The notes beneath the pieces are model-generated. The model was not told where the DNA came from, did not search any database, and saw only the letters and a list, made by a program, of their open reading frames with translations. Positions 53,482 through 61,807 of a DNA stretch of 64,000 bases are shown here, one piece after another; the first letter of the stretch is position 1; each line of letters starts with the position of its first letter. The DNA comes from Theionarchaea archaeon (lineage in GTDB: Archaea > Methanobacteriota_B > Thermococci > Methanofastidiosales > SZ-28-30), in assembly GCA_018992685.1 (NCBI GenBank), contig JACVGT010000018.1, forward strand, positions 186,001 to 250,000, written 5' to 3'. The position numbers and the translations under genes were made by a program.

Positions 53482-54576
53482 ATGGAACAGCAGGGTTCTT
53501 ACAGGGCGGATGACTCATCGGTAACGGAAAAGCGAAAGGAGGATCACATTAACATTTGTCTTCAGCAACATGTCGAGTCTCAGATTGGGCCAGGGTTTGA
53601 TGACATTTTCCTGATTCATCAATCAGTTCCAGAGGTAGATTTTTCTCAAATCTCTACAGAGGTTACTCTTTTTGGCAAGACATTGGATGCCCCCTTGCTG
53701 GTGGAAGGAATGACTGGAGGAACAGCGAGGGCGAAGAGTCTCAATGAAACCATGGCAACTGTGTGTCAGCGATTGAAGCTGGGCATGGGGGTGGGCAGTC
53801 AGAGAGCCATGATAGAAGACCATGCACTTTCCTATTCTTACAGCGTGAGAGAGAGTGCTCCTGACATACTGCTCATTGGGAATCTGGGACTTCCTCAGTT
53901 CATCATGGGATATACTGGAGTCGAGGCGGAGCAGGCAATCACCACCATAGGGGCGGATGTTCTGGCTATTCATCTCAATCCCCTACAGGAAGCCGTTCAA
54001 CCAGAAGGAGACTGCAACTTTGAATCTGGAGTTAAAGTCTTGAGATCGTTGAAAAAAGAGATAGATGTCCCTATCATCGCCAAGGAAACGGGTGGTGGCA
54101 TGTGCCGTGAGGTGGCGAAAAGGCTGTCGTTTCTTGATGGACTGGATGTCGGTGGATTAGGAGGAACGTCCTTCTCGGCTGTGGAATACTACCGAAATAC
54201 AGAAGAGGATAGGGAGATTGCAGCTCAGTTCTGGAACTGGGGCATGCCCACGGCAGTGAGTATTGTGGAATGTGCTGGAGCTCGAGCCCTGATTGCATCC
54301 GGGGGAATCCGCACAGGCATTGACATGGCCAAAGCGATAGCCTTAGGTGCTGACTGCTGTGGCCTCGCCCTGCCTGCACTGAAAGCAGCTGTGGAAAAGG
54401 AAGGTACACTTGAAGAAATGCTGACACGTATGATCAAAGAACTGAAAATTGCTATGTTCCTCTGTGGATGCAAAACCCTCGATCACTTGAAAAGGACCCC
54501 CGTGGTAATCACAGGAAAAACAAGAGAATTCCTAAAAGAAAGAGGAGTGAAAACAGAGCTGTATGCTCAGAGGTAG
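53482..54576 (+). CDS. fni: Isopentenyl-diphosphate delta-isomerase type 2 (FMN)
   Basis: 364 residues of the FMN-dependent TIM barrel. RKEDHINICL at the start, the FMN-site GMTGG, LGMGVGSQRAM, NLGLPQF, HLNPLQEAVQPEGD, VGGLGGTSFSAVEYYR, and SGGIRTGIDMAKAIALGAD. It interconverts IPP and DMAPP for lipid and quinone synthesis, downstream of the IPK at 44.2 kb. Confidence 0.96.
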   Translation: MEQQGSYRADDSSVTEKRKEDHINICLQQHVESQIGPGFDDIFLIHQSVPEVDFSQISTEVTLFGKTLDAPLLVEGMTGGTARAKSLNETMATVCQRLKLGMGVGSQRAMIEDHALSYSYSVRESAPDILLIGNLGLPQFIMGYTGVEAEQAITTIGADVLAIHLNPLQEAVQPEGDCNFESGVKVLRSLKKEIDVPIIAKETGGGMCREVAKRLSFLDGLDVGGLGGTSFSAVEYYRNTEEDREIAAQFWNWGMPTAVSIVECAGARALIASGGIRTGIDMAKAIALGADCCGLALPALKAAVEKEGTLEEMLTRMIKELKIAMFLCGCKTLDHLKRTPVVITGKTREFLKERGVKTELYAQR

Positions 54577-54583
54577 CTCCTGG

Positions 54584-55228
54584 TTATTCTTTCTTCTTCC
54601 TCATGAATATTCCACCCATGCAACCTGCGAATGCAATCCGGGCAACAGGCACAAGGTACGAGACAGGAAAAGCCACCATCAGAAGTACAGCGAAGTTCTG
54701 AACAGGGAATCGTCCCGAAGCAATCTTCTTGAAAGTCATGGAGCATACCATCAAATAGGAAACTACAAGGGCTGCACCGATCACTAGGATTTCATGCATG
54801 TGACCAGATACGGCGAAAACCAGCAAGAGAGCGCCGATAGGAATTGGCATACCAATAAAGGTTCCTTCCTCCATTTCTTTGAAACTGACATTGTACCGGG
54901 CCAGCCTCAAAATACCGGCAACGAGATATACCACTGAAACCACCGCGATCCACCAGTAATCTACATATGAATAAATAAGAAGCGCAGGTGCTATCCCAAA
55001 AGACACACAGTCTGAAAGGGAATCGAAATTCATTCCGAATTCAGATTCAGTTTCTGTTTTACGAGCAAAATATCCATCAAATCCATCTGCTACTACTGCT
55101 ATTAGAATTAATCTTGCAGCCAGATCAATATTATTGCGCATCAAGAATATCATTGCAAGAAATCCCAGAGAGATATTTGAAATCGTTAAGATATCTGCTT
55201 TTTTCAAGTAGGTCTGCATTTCATGCAT
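54584..55228 (-). CDS. pssA: CDP-alcohol phosphatidyltransferase, PssA/archaetidylserine synthase type
   Basis: 214 residues with about seven membrane segments. The motif D-G-x2-A-R-x8-G-x3-D-x3-D is complete (DGYFARK to NFDSLSD). In archaea the PssA branch makes archaetidylserine from CDP-archaeol and serine. Start ATG 55228 or ATG 55219. It is convergent with the IPP isomerase gene, 7 bases apart. Confidence 0.85.
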   Translation of the reverse strand: MHEMQTYLKKADILTISNISLGFLAMIFLMRNNIDLAARLILIAVVADGFDGYFARKTETESEFGMNFDSLSDCVSFGIAPALLIYSYVDYWWIAVVSVVYLVAGILRLARYNVSFKEMEEGTFIGMPIPIGALLLVFAVSGHMHEILVIGAALVVSYLMVCSMTFKKIASGRFPVQNFAVLLMVAFPVSYLVPVARIAFAGCMGGIFMRKKKE

Positions 55229-55355
55229 GCGCTGGTTTCTGTTGGCTCTCGCTTATAACTGTTTCCATTGGAAGAAATGAAATTTCATCCAATTTCAACT
55301 AAATGAGAGAAATAAGAAATAAGGCTACAAAATGAGGGTCGAAATGGGCAAAAGC

Positions 55356-57512
55356 TCATTCACACTGAGTGTAACCGCAACGTGTACAAACCCAACATCC
55401 TTCCTCCTGATGCATAATGCTCTTACAAAGGGAACACACAACTACCGGCTTAGGCGAGGGCCCAACCTTAGGGATGAATGTTCCAGATCCTTTCAATTGA
55501 GCTTCAACTGCTCTGGATATTGCCTCAGGACAGGATAACACAATGGTGTCTTCATCAGAAACACAACCGATACACCGGACTCCCTGTATTTGCTTCAGCA
55601 CAGCATTCATTTCGATCCCTGACCTCAAGGCTAGACTAATCAGCCGCCCTACGGCTTCACTGAGGGGGGGACATCCTTCGCCCCCAATATTCACAAAGAC
55701 CTCACATACACCCTTTTCATCCTCATTCACCGTGACATACAGGTTCCCGCAGTTTCCGATCTTGAACTTGGTAGTGGTACCCCGCATGACATGTTGCCGT
55801 GTCCTGGGCTTCTTCCCTGATGTTAACACTTGTTCCAATCTGCTTCTGTCCCTGTACACTGTAATCCCTTTGCATCCCAGTGTGTATGCAAGAAGAAAAG
55901 CACCTTTTACATCTTCTCTGGCGGCAGAATGAGGTAGGTTGATGGTCTTAGAGACCGCATTATCTGTGTATTTTTGAAAAGCTGCTTGCATTCTCACATG
56001 CCACGGATAATCAATTTCAAGAGCAGTCCTAAATAGACTTTGTATGTGTCCAGGTACTCTGCCATTATTCTTGACACTGCCCTCTTCTGCAATCTCCTTC
56101 ATCAGTACATCTGAATGAAATCCTTCTCTCCGGGCAGTCTCCTCTAGATATGTGTTCACCACCGGCAATTCTTCATCAACAGCCTTGCGTACGTAGGCCA
56201 AAGCGTAGTATGGCTCAATCCCGGAAGAACAGTCAGCAATGATGCTGAGAGAGCCAGTTGGAGCCACTGTGGTGGTCGTGGCATTTCTCATGGGGGAAGA
56301 ATATATCGATTTTTGAATATTGGGAAAAGAACCTCTTTTTTCTGCCAGCTCTTCTGAAGCTCTCTTAGACTGGACCTGAATGAATTCCATAATTGCCTCT
56401 GCAGTCTCAAGCCCCTCCTCAGAATCATATGGAATTTCGAGTTGGACTAGTAAATCAGCAAATCCCATGACTCCTAATCCAACTTTTCTATTGCCCCTGG
56501 TTACGTGGTCAATCTTCTTGAGAGGAACCTTATTAACATCAATAACGTTGTCCAGGAAATGGATAGCAGTTCTCACCGTCTTTCCCAATCTTTCCCAGTC
56601 CACTTTCAGGTTGCCAGGTTTCTCATCTGGCACAACCATATTCCCCACATTTATGGATCCCAGGTTGCAGGACTCATAGGGGAGTAAAGGCTGCTCTCCA
56701 CACGGATTTGTAGACTCAATTTCTCCCAATTGAGGTGTGGGCTGGGTCTCATTTATCCTGTCAATAAAGATCAGCCCCGGCTCTCCATTCTTCCATGCCT
56801 GTTCTACAATTCTATCAAAGATTTCTTCTGCTGAAATCGTTCTTACCGGGCTCTTGGTTCTGGGGTTTGTGAGTTCGATCTCCCCTCCATCCTCAAGAGC
56901 TCTCATGAATTCATCAGTGACAGCCACGGAAATATTGAAATTTTGCAGAGCCTCCTCATACTCTTTGCAGGTGATAAATTCCAGGATATCGGGATGATCA
57001 ACGCGCAGTATGCCCATATTGGCACCTCTTCTCTTCCCCCCCTGAACCACCACATCAGTGGCTGCATCGATGACCCGCATGAATGAGATGGGTCCTGACG
57101 CTTTGCCATCGGTGGAGTGCACAATATCCCCTTTGGGCCTCAGCCTGGAGAAGGAAAACCCTGTTCCCCCTCCTGACTTGTGAATAAGAGCAGTGTCCTT
57201 CACTGTCTGGAAAATGCTTTCCATGCTGTCTTCTATGGGCAATACAAAGCATGCTGACAACTGCTGGAGCTTTCTTCCTGCATTCATCAAAGTGGGAGAA
57301 TTGGGCAGAAAAGCAAGAGATGTCATAGCCTCATAAAACTCATCAGAAACTTTTTGCAGGTCTGTCTTCTCGTCATAGACCAGATCTGCCTGAGCCACCG
57401 TATCTGCCACTCTTCTAAAAAGCTCTTCCGGGGTCTCTGCAGGGGCTCCCTGATCATTCTTCTTGAGATACCGCCGCTCCAGAACTTTTCGTGCATTTGG
57501 TGAGAGCTCCAT
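55356..57512 (-). CDS. nrdJ: Adenosylcobalamin-dependent ribonucleotide reductase (class II)
   Basis: 718 residues from ATG 57512, preceded by GGAGG. Visible are the FLPNSPTLMNAG start of the barrel, STNPCGEQPLLPYESCNLGSIN with the thiyl/disulfide cysteines, APTGSLSIIADCSSGIEP, and a C-terminal zinc ribbon (CSLC and CTRCGYTQC). It reduces ribonucleotides with a B12 radical, with no need for oxygen. There is no intein. The in-frame part up to 57632 reads through the leader and is not used. Confidence 0.95.
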   Translation of the reverse strand: MELSPNARKVLERRYLKKNDQGAPAETPEELFRRVADTVAQADLVYDEKTDLQKVSDEFYEAMTSLAFLPNSPTLMNAGRKLQQLSACFVLPIEDSMESIFQTVKDTALIHKSGGGTGFSFSRLRPKGDIVHSTDGKASGPISFMRVIDAATDVVVQGGKRRGANMGILRVDHPDILEFITCKEYEEALQNFNISVAVTDEFMRALEDGGEIELTNPRTKSPVRTISAEEIFDRIVEQAWKNGEPGLIFIDRINETQPTPQLGEIESTNPCGEQPLLPYESCNLGSINVGNMVVPDEKPGNLKVDWERLGKTVRTAIHFLDNVIDVNKVPLKKIDHVTRGNRKVGLGVMGFADLLVQLEIPYDSEEGLETAEAIMEFIQVQSKRASEELAEKRGSFPNIQKSIYSSPMRNATTTTVAPTGSLSIIADCSSGIEPYYALAYVRKAVDEELPVVNTYLEETARREGFHSDVLMKEIAEEGSVKNNGRVPGHIQSLFRTALEIDYPWHVRMQAAFQKYTDNAVSKTINLPHSAAREDVKGAFLLAYTLGCKGITVYRDRSRLEQVLTSGKKPRTRQHVMRGTTTKFKIGNCGNLYVTVNEDEKGVCEVFVNIGGEGCPPLSEAVGRLISLALRSGIEMNAVLKQIQGVRCIGCVSDEDTIVLSCPEAISRAVEAQLKGSGTFIPKVGPSPKPVVVCSLCKSIMHQEEGCWVCTRCGYTQCE

Positions 57513-57650
57513 GACTACTCCTACCTCCTTCATCCATATAAAACTTTCTACTGCGATAGGAACTTTATCTCGACGAGTGACATATGCAGCTGAACCCAAT
57601 AACATCTGCTTTGCCAGACTCAATACCCGCATTTTTTTTGGCTCTTTCTA

Positions 57651-57702
57651 AATTATCCACCGTAAATCGAATCCATTTCAATCTGAAACTCGGTGGATAA
57701 TT
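57651..57702. other. 12-bp inverted repeat upstream of nrdJ
   Basis: AATTATCCACCG (57651-57662) and CGGTGGATAATT (57691-57702) are perfect inverted copies with 28 bases between. It is in the 335-base gap 57513-57847 between nrdJ and the lipoprotein gene, 140-190 bases before the nrdJ start. A regulator site or RNA stem is possible. Apart from promoters the gap holds no other gene. Confidence 0.65.
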
Positions 57703-57817
57703 GCTCACGTCTGGAATAATATCTGAACAATCTAACACCAGAGGTTGTGATGGTAGTAGAAATGATGCGCCACTGATTCTGGGAATGCCAACAATTTGCC
57801 AGGAGTCGGCCAGCAAA

Positions 57818-57830
57818 GTATTTATAGATG
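57818..57830 (+). promoter_or_regulatory. TATA box of the lipoprotein gene
   Basis: GTATTTATAGATG about 25 bases before ATG 57848, so the mRNA is leaderless and the start is not 49 codons earlier. Confidence 0.55.
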
Positions 57831-57847
57831 TGCAGACCACCGATGAC

Positions 57848-59269
57848 ATGAAACGTACCTTCATCCTTCTCATCATAATATCAGGATGCATTGGCCAGCA
57901 ACAGCTCTCTTTTCAGTCCTGCAGTCCAGCAGAACAGGCTGTGACAATCGTCGAGGGAGAAGAACTGGAATTTTCCTGCATATTAACAGAGCCACAGAAT
58001 GCATCGTATACGTGGCTCGTGGATGGAGAAATAGTTTCACAACTCAGCTCCTTCACGTTCAGCGAAGAGCCAGGGGCCTATACGGTTGCCTTGGAAGTTA
58101 CCAATGGGAGAAAGACTATTTCCAATGGATGGGAAATCACTGTTGAAGAGTCCCCAGAATCATTGGATTTTCCAGCAATTGAATCAAGAGTGGAAGTTAT
58201 TCGTGGATTGAAGTTCTTGGAACCGGTGAGAAGGGTTATTATAGGTAGAATGGAGATGCGAGAGAACTTCCTTGAGAGTATGCAGGAAGAGAAGGAAGCT
58301 ATAGAAATAGAACAGAAAGTGTATGAAGCCCTCCATGTATGGAATCCTGAAGACAGTCTTTTCCAGGTACACGTAGATGTCCTGACTGAACAGGTTGCAA
58401 GTTACTACGACACAGGAGATCACACATTCTATCAGGTGGTCGATCTAGGCAGCCCTCTTGCATACCGGGAGTTTATTGCCTCCCACGAACTAATCCATGC
58501 CCTTCAGGACCAACATGACTATCTGGACTTTGATACAGAGAACGATGATGAGTACCTAGCATTTCTCTGTCTTGTGGAAGGGGATGCTCTCTTCCACGAA
58601 TATGAATACTTGTACAAGATGCCCTATCAGAAGCAGGGAGCCATATTCAATTATATAAAGAATCTCAATGTGCCGGTTGTCAATTCATTTCTGGAGAATC
58701 TGCTGACAGTGCGGTATGATCTTGGAATCAATTTCATTATCGAAATGAGGATGATTAGTATTGACAGCCTGTACGAGAGACTGCCGTCATCTACAGAGCA
58801 GATCATTCATCCAGATAAATATATGTCAAATGAACAGCCAATTCTCTCAGATGTCCCTGTTATGCCGGGGTGGGAACTTATCGCTGAAAATACGCTGGGA
58901 GAAGCTTTCATCGCTACCGTTTTGAAAGAATACCTTGATGCTGAACAGGCAGATGCTGCTGCTTCCGGCTGGGGCGGAGATTCATATGGCTACTATGAAT
59001 GGCTAGATGAGTACCTTTTCATCATAAATAGTTACTGGGATACTGAAGAGGATGCTTCAGAGTTCTTCATAGCGTACTACGATTTTACTGCTTCATGGAG
59101 CAATGGAATAGTGAAGAAGAGTGGCTCAACCATGTATGAGATACCCACAGGATTCATCTCCTTTGTGTGGAAAGGGAATCAGGTTACTGTAATAGAGGCA
59201 TCCTCCCGGGAAGCTGTTGAACAAGCGCTTTCTGTGCTGGGTGGGAACTCCACGGTAGATTTCTGCTAG
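57848..59269 (+). CDS. Lipoprotein with Ig/PKD-like domain and HExxH zinc peptidase-like domain
   Basis: 473 residues. Signal peptide with a lipobox (IISGC, C14). Residues about 27-100 form a PKD/Ig-like domain (YTWLVDGEIV, GAYTVALEVTNG). Residues 110-470 hold HELIHALQDQHD (H213, E214, H217) and CLVEGDALFHEYE (E244), the pattern of a gluzincin metallopeptidase in which a later glutamate is the third zinc ligand. It is anchored outside the cell and is probably a peptidase; the family name is not known to me. Confidence 0.75.
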   Translation: MKRTFILLIIISGCIGQQQLSFQSCSPAEQAVTIVEGEELEFSCILTEPQNASYTWLVDGEIVSQLSSFTFSEEPGAYTVALEVTNGRKTISNGWEITVEESPESLDFPAIESRVEVIRGLKFLEPVRRVIIGRMEMRENFLESMQEEKEAIEIEQKVYEALHVWNPEDSLFQVHVDVLTEQVASYYDTGDHTFYQVVDLGSPLAYREFIASHELIHALQDQHDYLDFDTENDDEYLAFLCLVEGDALFHEYEYLYKMPYQKQGAIFNYIKNLNVPVVNSFLENLLTVRYDLGINFIIEMRMISIDSLYERLPSSTEQIIHPDKYMSNEQPILSDVPVMPGWELIAENTLGEAFIATVLKEYLDAEQADAAASGWGGDSYGYYEWLDEYLFIINSYWDTEEDASEFFIAYYDFTASWSNGIVKKSGSTMYEIPTGFISFVWKGNQVTVIEASSREAVEQALSVLGGNSTVDFC

Positions 59270-59419
59270 AATGGGGACAGTGAATCAGGTATTCAGGATC
59301 AATACTCTTCTCCGTCTCACTCTATCCTATCCCCTGATTGCACTATAGAGAATGTGACAACCTATCTGCCTTTGAGACTCCTTCTCGTGTACCTGCTACC
59401 AACAACTGCAACCGAAAGC

Positions 59420-59540
59420 TTTATAAAGGAAAGTTACTACCAAAGTAGTAAGTAATAAACACGACTTCAATCATATTCTTTCCTCCTTGGAGTCAGGCGA
59501 AATGTCTGGCTACCACCTTCTTTTCTTTTTCTACAGATTA
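59420..59540 (+). ncRNA. Candidate small RNA gene with its own promoter
   Basis: A TATA box GCTTTATAAAGG (59419-59430) is followed by TTACTAC-CAAA-GTAGTAA (59434-59451), then a hairpin TTGG-AGTCAG...CTGGCT-ACCACC (about 59488-59518) and a T-rich run CTTCTTTTCTTTTTCT. This looks like promoter, structured RNA and terminator, with no start codon or reading frame. It occupies most of the gene-free stretch 59270-59663. No known RNA family is recognised. Confidence 0.35.
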
Positions 59541-59632
59541 CCACGGGACTCGTCAAAGGTATTGAGCGATCACGCCAGTGAGCCAGGCCATTCTGGAGGA
59601 ATTGAGCCACTAGACTGCTTCTGACGAGCAAA

Positions 59633-59643
59633 AGTATTTATAA
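59633..59643 (+). promoter_or_regulatory. TATA box of the surface protein gene at 59664
   Basis: AGTATTTATAA about 25 bases before ATG 59664; leaderless mRNA. Confidence 0.55.
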
Positions 59644-59663
59644 CAGATAACCACACGTGCACT

Positions 59664-60872
59664 ATGCGAGTTGCTTGGCTCCTCTGTCTGTGCGCCCTGA
59701 TGGCACAATCCCTGCCAGATCCCCTCGTGCTTGACTCCTTTGAAAGCCAAGAAGGATGGGATCAGGTGGCAGCAGAGGGATGCTCAATCAGGCTCACATT
59801 GGACAGGATGAATTCTCGGGAAGGTCAGGCCTCCATTCGGATTGAAGCTCAATTTCCAGAAGGCTGTGAAGAAGGACGATGTTACGCAGGGATGACGCGC
59901 AGAGTATCTGGATTTGAAGGATACCACTTTTTCAGATTTTGGATAAAGCCGGATGCTGCAGCATCCAATGCAGTTTTTGCAATCCATCTAGCCATTTCAG
60001 GAGGCAGGGAAGGGTTTTGCCTTGTCCCTCTGGACCAGACAGGATGGCATCTAGTTACTGTTTCTTTCACGGACTTCGAAAGTGACAAAAAGGAAACCAT
60101 ATCCTTTTCACCCGGTGACATTGAAGCTGTTTCCTTACTTTTGGCATCAAACAAGGCAATGAAAACAGTGATCAATGTCGACGAGCTTCTGGTGCTGCAG
60201 GATTCCAATGGAAATGGAATTCCTGACAAAGATGAGACCAATATGCTTGAGGCAGCAAGAAATTCCGAACAAATGGCAGATCGGTACTATGAAAACGAGG
60301 ACTATGAGAAAGCAAGGAAATACTACGAGGAAACCAGAAGTCTCTATCAGAAGGCAGGGAATGCTGAAAAGGCCCAGGAAATGGACAAAAATGCCAAACA
60401 ATGTGTTGCTTTGCTGGAATATGAACAAGCAGAAGAGTCCTATGCTCAAGAGGATTACGCCAGCGCTATGGAAGCATATGAAAGAGCCAGGAGAGAATTT
60501 GTCCTTCTGGGAGACCTGGATATGGTAGGCATCATTGAAGAGCGACTGGGAGAACTGAGCGCCCTGACAGGAAAACCAACCTCACCCCCTCCAGCCAGAA
60601 CTGGTCTGCCTCCTGCCAGCGAGAGACCTCGAAGTGGTGGAGCAGGGGGACTGTTTCTAGTGCTGCTTCTGGTGGCTGTTGTGGGGGGAGGAGTGTACAT
60701 GTGGAAGTTCAGGAAGCCTGCTCAGCCAGAACCGGAAAAAGAGACGGAACCTGCCCTCCCTTCAGAAGGAAAAGCTGAAGAAATCCGCAAGTTGAAAGCT
60801 CGATTCGTATATGGCGAAATCACCAGAAAGGATTATGAAAAGAAATTGAGAGAATTGGAGGGCGAATCATAG
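59664..60872 (+). CDS. Surface protein: signal, jelly-roll-like domain, TPR-like helices, TM segment and SHOCT-like tail
   Basis: 402 residues. Signal peptide 1-17, then about 20-175 a beta-sandwich like carbohydrate-binding modules (LDSFESQEGWD, GYHFFRFWIKPD, GWHLVTVSFTDFES). A short SNGNGIPDKDE calcium-like loop follows, then TPR-like helices (YYENEDYEKARKYYEETRSLYQKAG, repeated as SYAQEDYASAMEAYERARREF). After a Pro/Ser linker comes a membrane segment (about 332-352) and a SHOCT-like end (EEIRKLKARFVYGEITRKDYEKKL). Function unknown. Confidence 0.75.
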   Translation: MRVAWLLCLCALMAQSLPDPLVLDSFESQEGWDQVAAEGCSIRLTLDRMNSREGQASIRIEAQFPEGCEEGRCYAGMTRRVSGFEGYHFFRFWIKPDAAASNAVFAIHLAISGGREGFCLVPLDQTGWHLVTVSFTDFESDKKETISFSPGDIEAVSLLLASNKAMKTVINVDELLVLQDSNGNGIPDKDETNMLEAARNSEQMADRYYENEDYEKARKYYEETRSLYQKAGNAEKAQEMDKNAKQCVALLEYEQAEESYAQEDYASAMEAYERARREFVLLGDLDMVGIIEERLGELSALTGKPTSPPPARTGLPPASERPRSGGAGGLFLVLLLVAVVGGGVYMWKFRKPAQPEPEKETEPALPSEGKAEEIRKLKARFVYGEITRKDYEKKLRELEGES

Positions 60873-60912
60873 GTTACGCGGCTCAACCCAGGGTTCTGAG
60901 TTCCATTGCAGG

Positions 60913-61638
60913 TTATTCCTTCAGAAGAATCACCAAACCGCTGGGAGTTTCCAGTTTGATCAGCTGCCCCTCCTTGGTGACGTAGGCAACGTATCCTTCG
61001 GGTGCAGAGAACGTCAGCGTGTAGCATGACCAGCTTTTTCCTGCAGCCTCCATGAGGGAAGGTATTTCCGCAACAGATGCTCTGACCGCGACTCTTTCCA
61101 TGGGCTGAGGTGCAAACACATTGGCAGCAAACGTTCCGTCGGGGACTATGAGGACTGCTGAAAACATCAGATCCCACTGGCCAATCATGTTGTTGTCCAC
61201 GCACAGCGTGTTTACGGGCAATTCTATGGTTTTATCATAGGCGGAATCGGGACGGGAGGCAACAACATACACTGATTCCTCTGAGAAATCTGCTTTCACC
61301 GTGTGCAACTCGCCATCAATTGTACCCTCAAACTCGTAGTGCAGGCATCGATCTGATGTGTCCACGATATACATGGCCTCAATATGCAGCGTCACTTCAT
61401 TGCTTTCTATGTCTGTTACTGATTCTATGAAATAGGCGTCTATCCCGTTATACAGTTCCTGCTTAACAACAGAATAGCTATTGTAACCGATGTAGACTCC
61501 ATCACTAAAAAACTCAAAGGTATGACCTGTCCCCACCTCGAGGCTCAGGGGCTGCACATTGTATTGGGGAGTCTGGCCCATGCACATCGAAAGAAAGCAC
61601 AGGGCCACAATGCTAGTGGCTATCATCAGTGAATTCAT
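60913..61638 (-). CDS. Secreted protein of unknown function
   Basis: 241 residues from ATG 61638 with a TATA box 25 bases upstream. Signal peptide 1-21, then a beta-rich protein with no motif I recognise (VYIGYNSYSVVKQELYNG, ALHIEAMYIVD-like strands, and GYVAYVTKEGQLIKLETPSG at the end). It might be a lipid- or ligand-binding domain. It is convergent with the surface protein gene and divergent from the PAS/GAF sensor. Confidence 0.6.
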   Translation of the reverse strand: MNSLMIATSIVALCFLSMCMGQTPQYNVQPLSLEVGTGHTFEFFSDGVYIGYNSYSVVKQELYNGIDAYFIESVTDIESNEVTLHIEAMYIVDTSDRCLHYEFEGTIDGELHTVKADFSEESVYVVASRPDSAYDKTIELPVNTLCVDNNMIGQWDLMFSAVLIVPDGTFAANVFAPQPMERVAVRASVAEIPSLMEAAGKSWSCYTLTFSAPEGYVAYVTKEGQLIKLETPSGLVILLKE

Positions 61639-61656
61639 GCTCTCCCATAGAGGGAT

Positions 61657-61669
61657 GCTTTTAAAAACC
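61657..61669 (-). promoter_or_regulatory. TATA box of the secreted protein gene
   Basis: Minus strand GGTTTTTAAAAGC, about 25 bases before ATG 61638. Confidence 0.55.
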
Positions 61670-61777
61670 TTCCTTTCTCGTTGCTGAATTCTCTGTAAGT
61701 ATGAAGAGTAATTCAGTGTTCTTTTACTGCAACTAGCGTCGATCATTTTAATTCCTGGAAATGTAGAAAGGCGGAAG

Positions 61778-61788
61778 TTTTATATTTG
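61778..61788 (+). promoter_or_regulatory. TATA box of the PAS/GAF sensor gene
   Basis: TTTTATATTTG, about 25 bases before GTG 61808; supports a leaderless GTG start. Confidence 0.55.
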
Positions 61789-61807
61789 TAGAAAATATTG
61801 CATCTAC

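Noticed and set aside
57513-57632. 40-residue N-terminal extension of NrdJ
   Set aside because: It would cover the GGAGG binding site and leader; ATG 57512 matches the family start.
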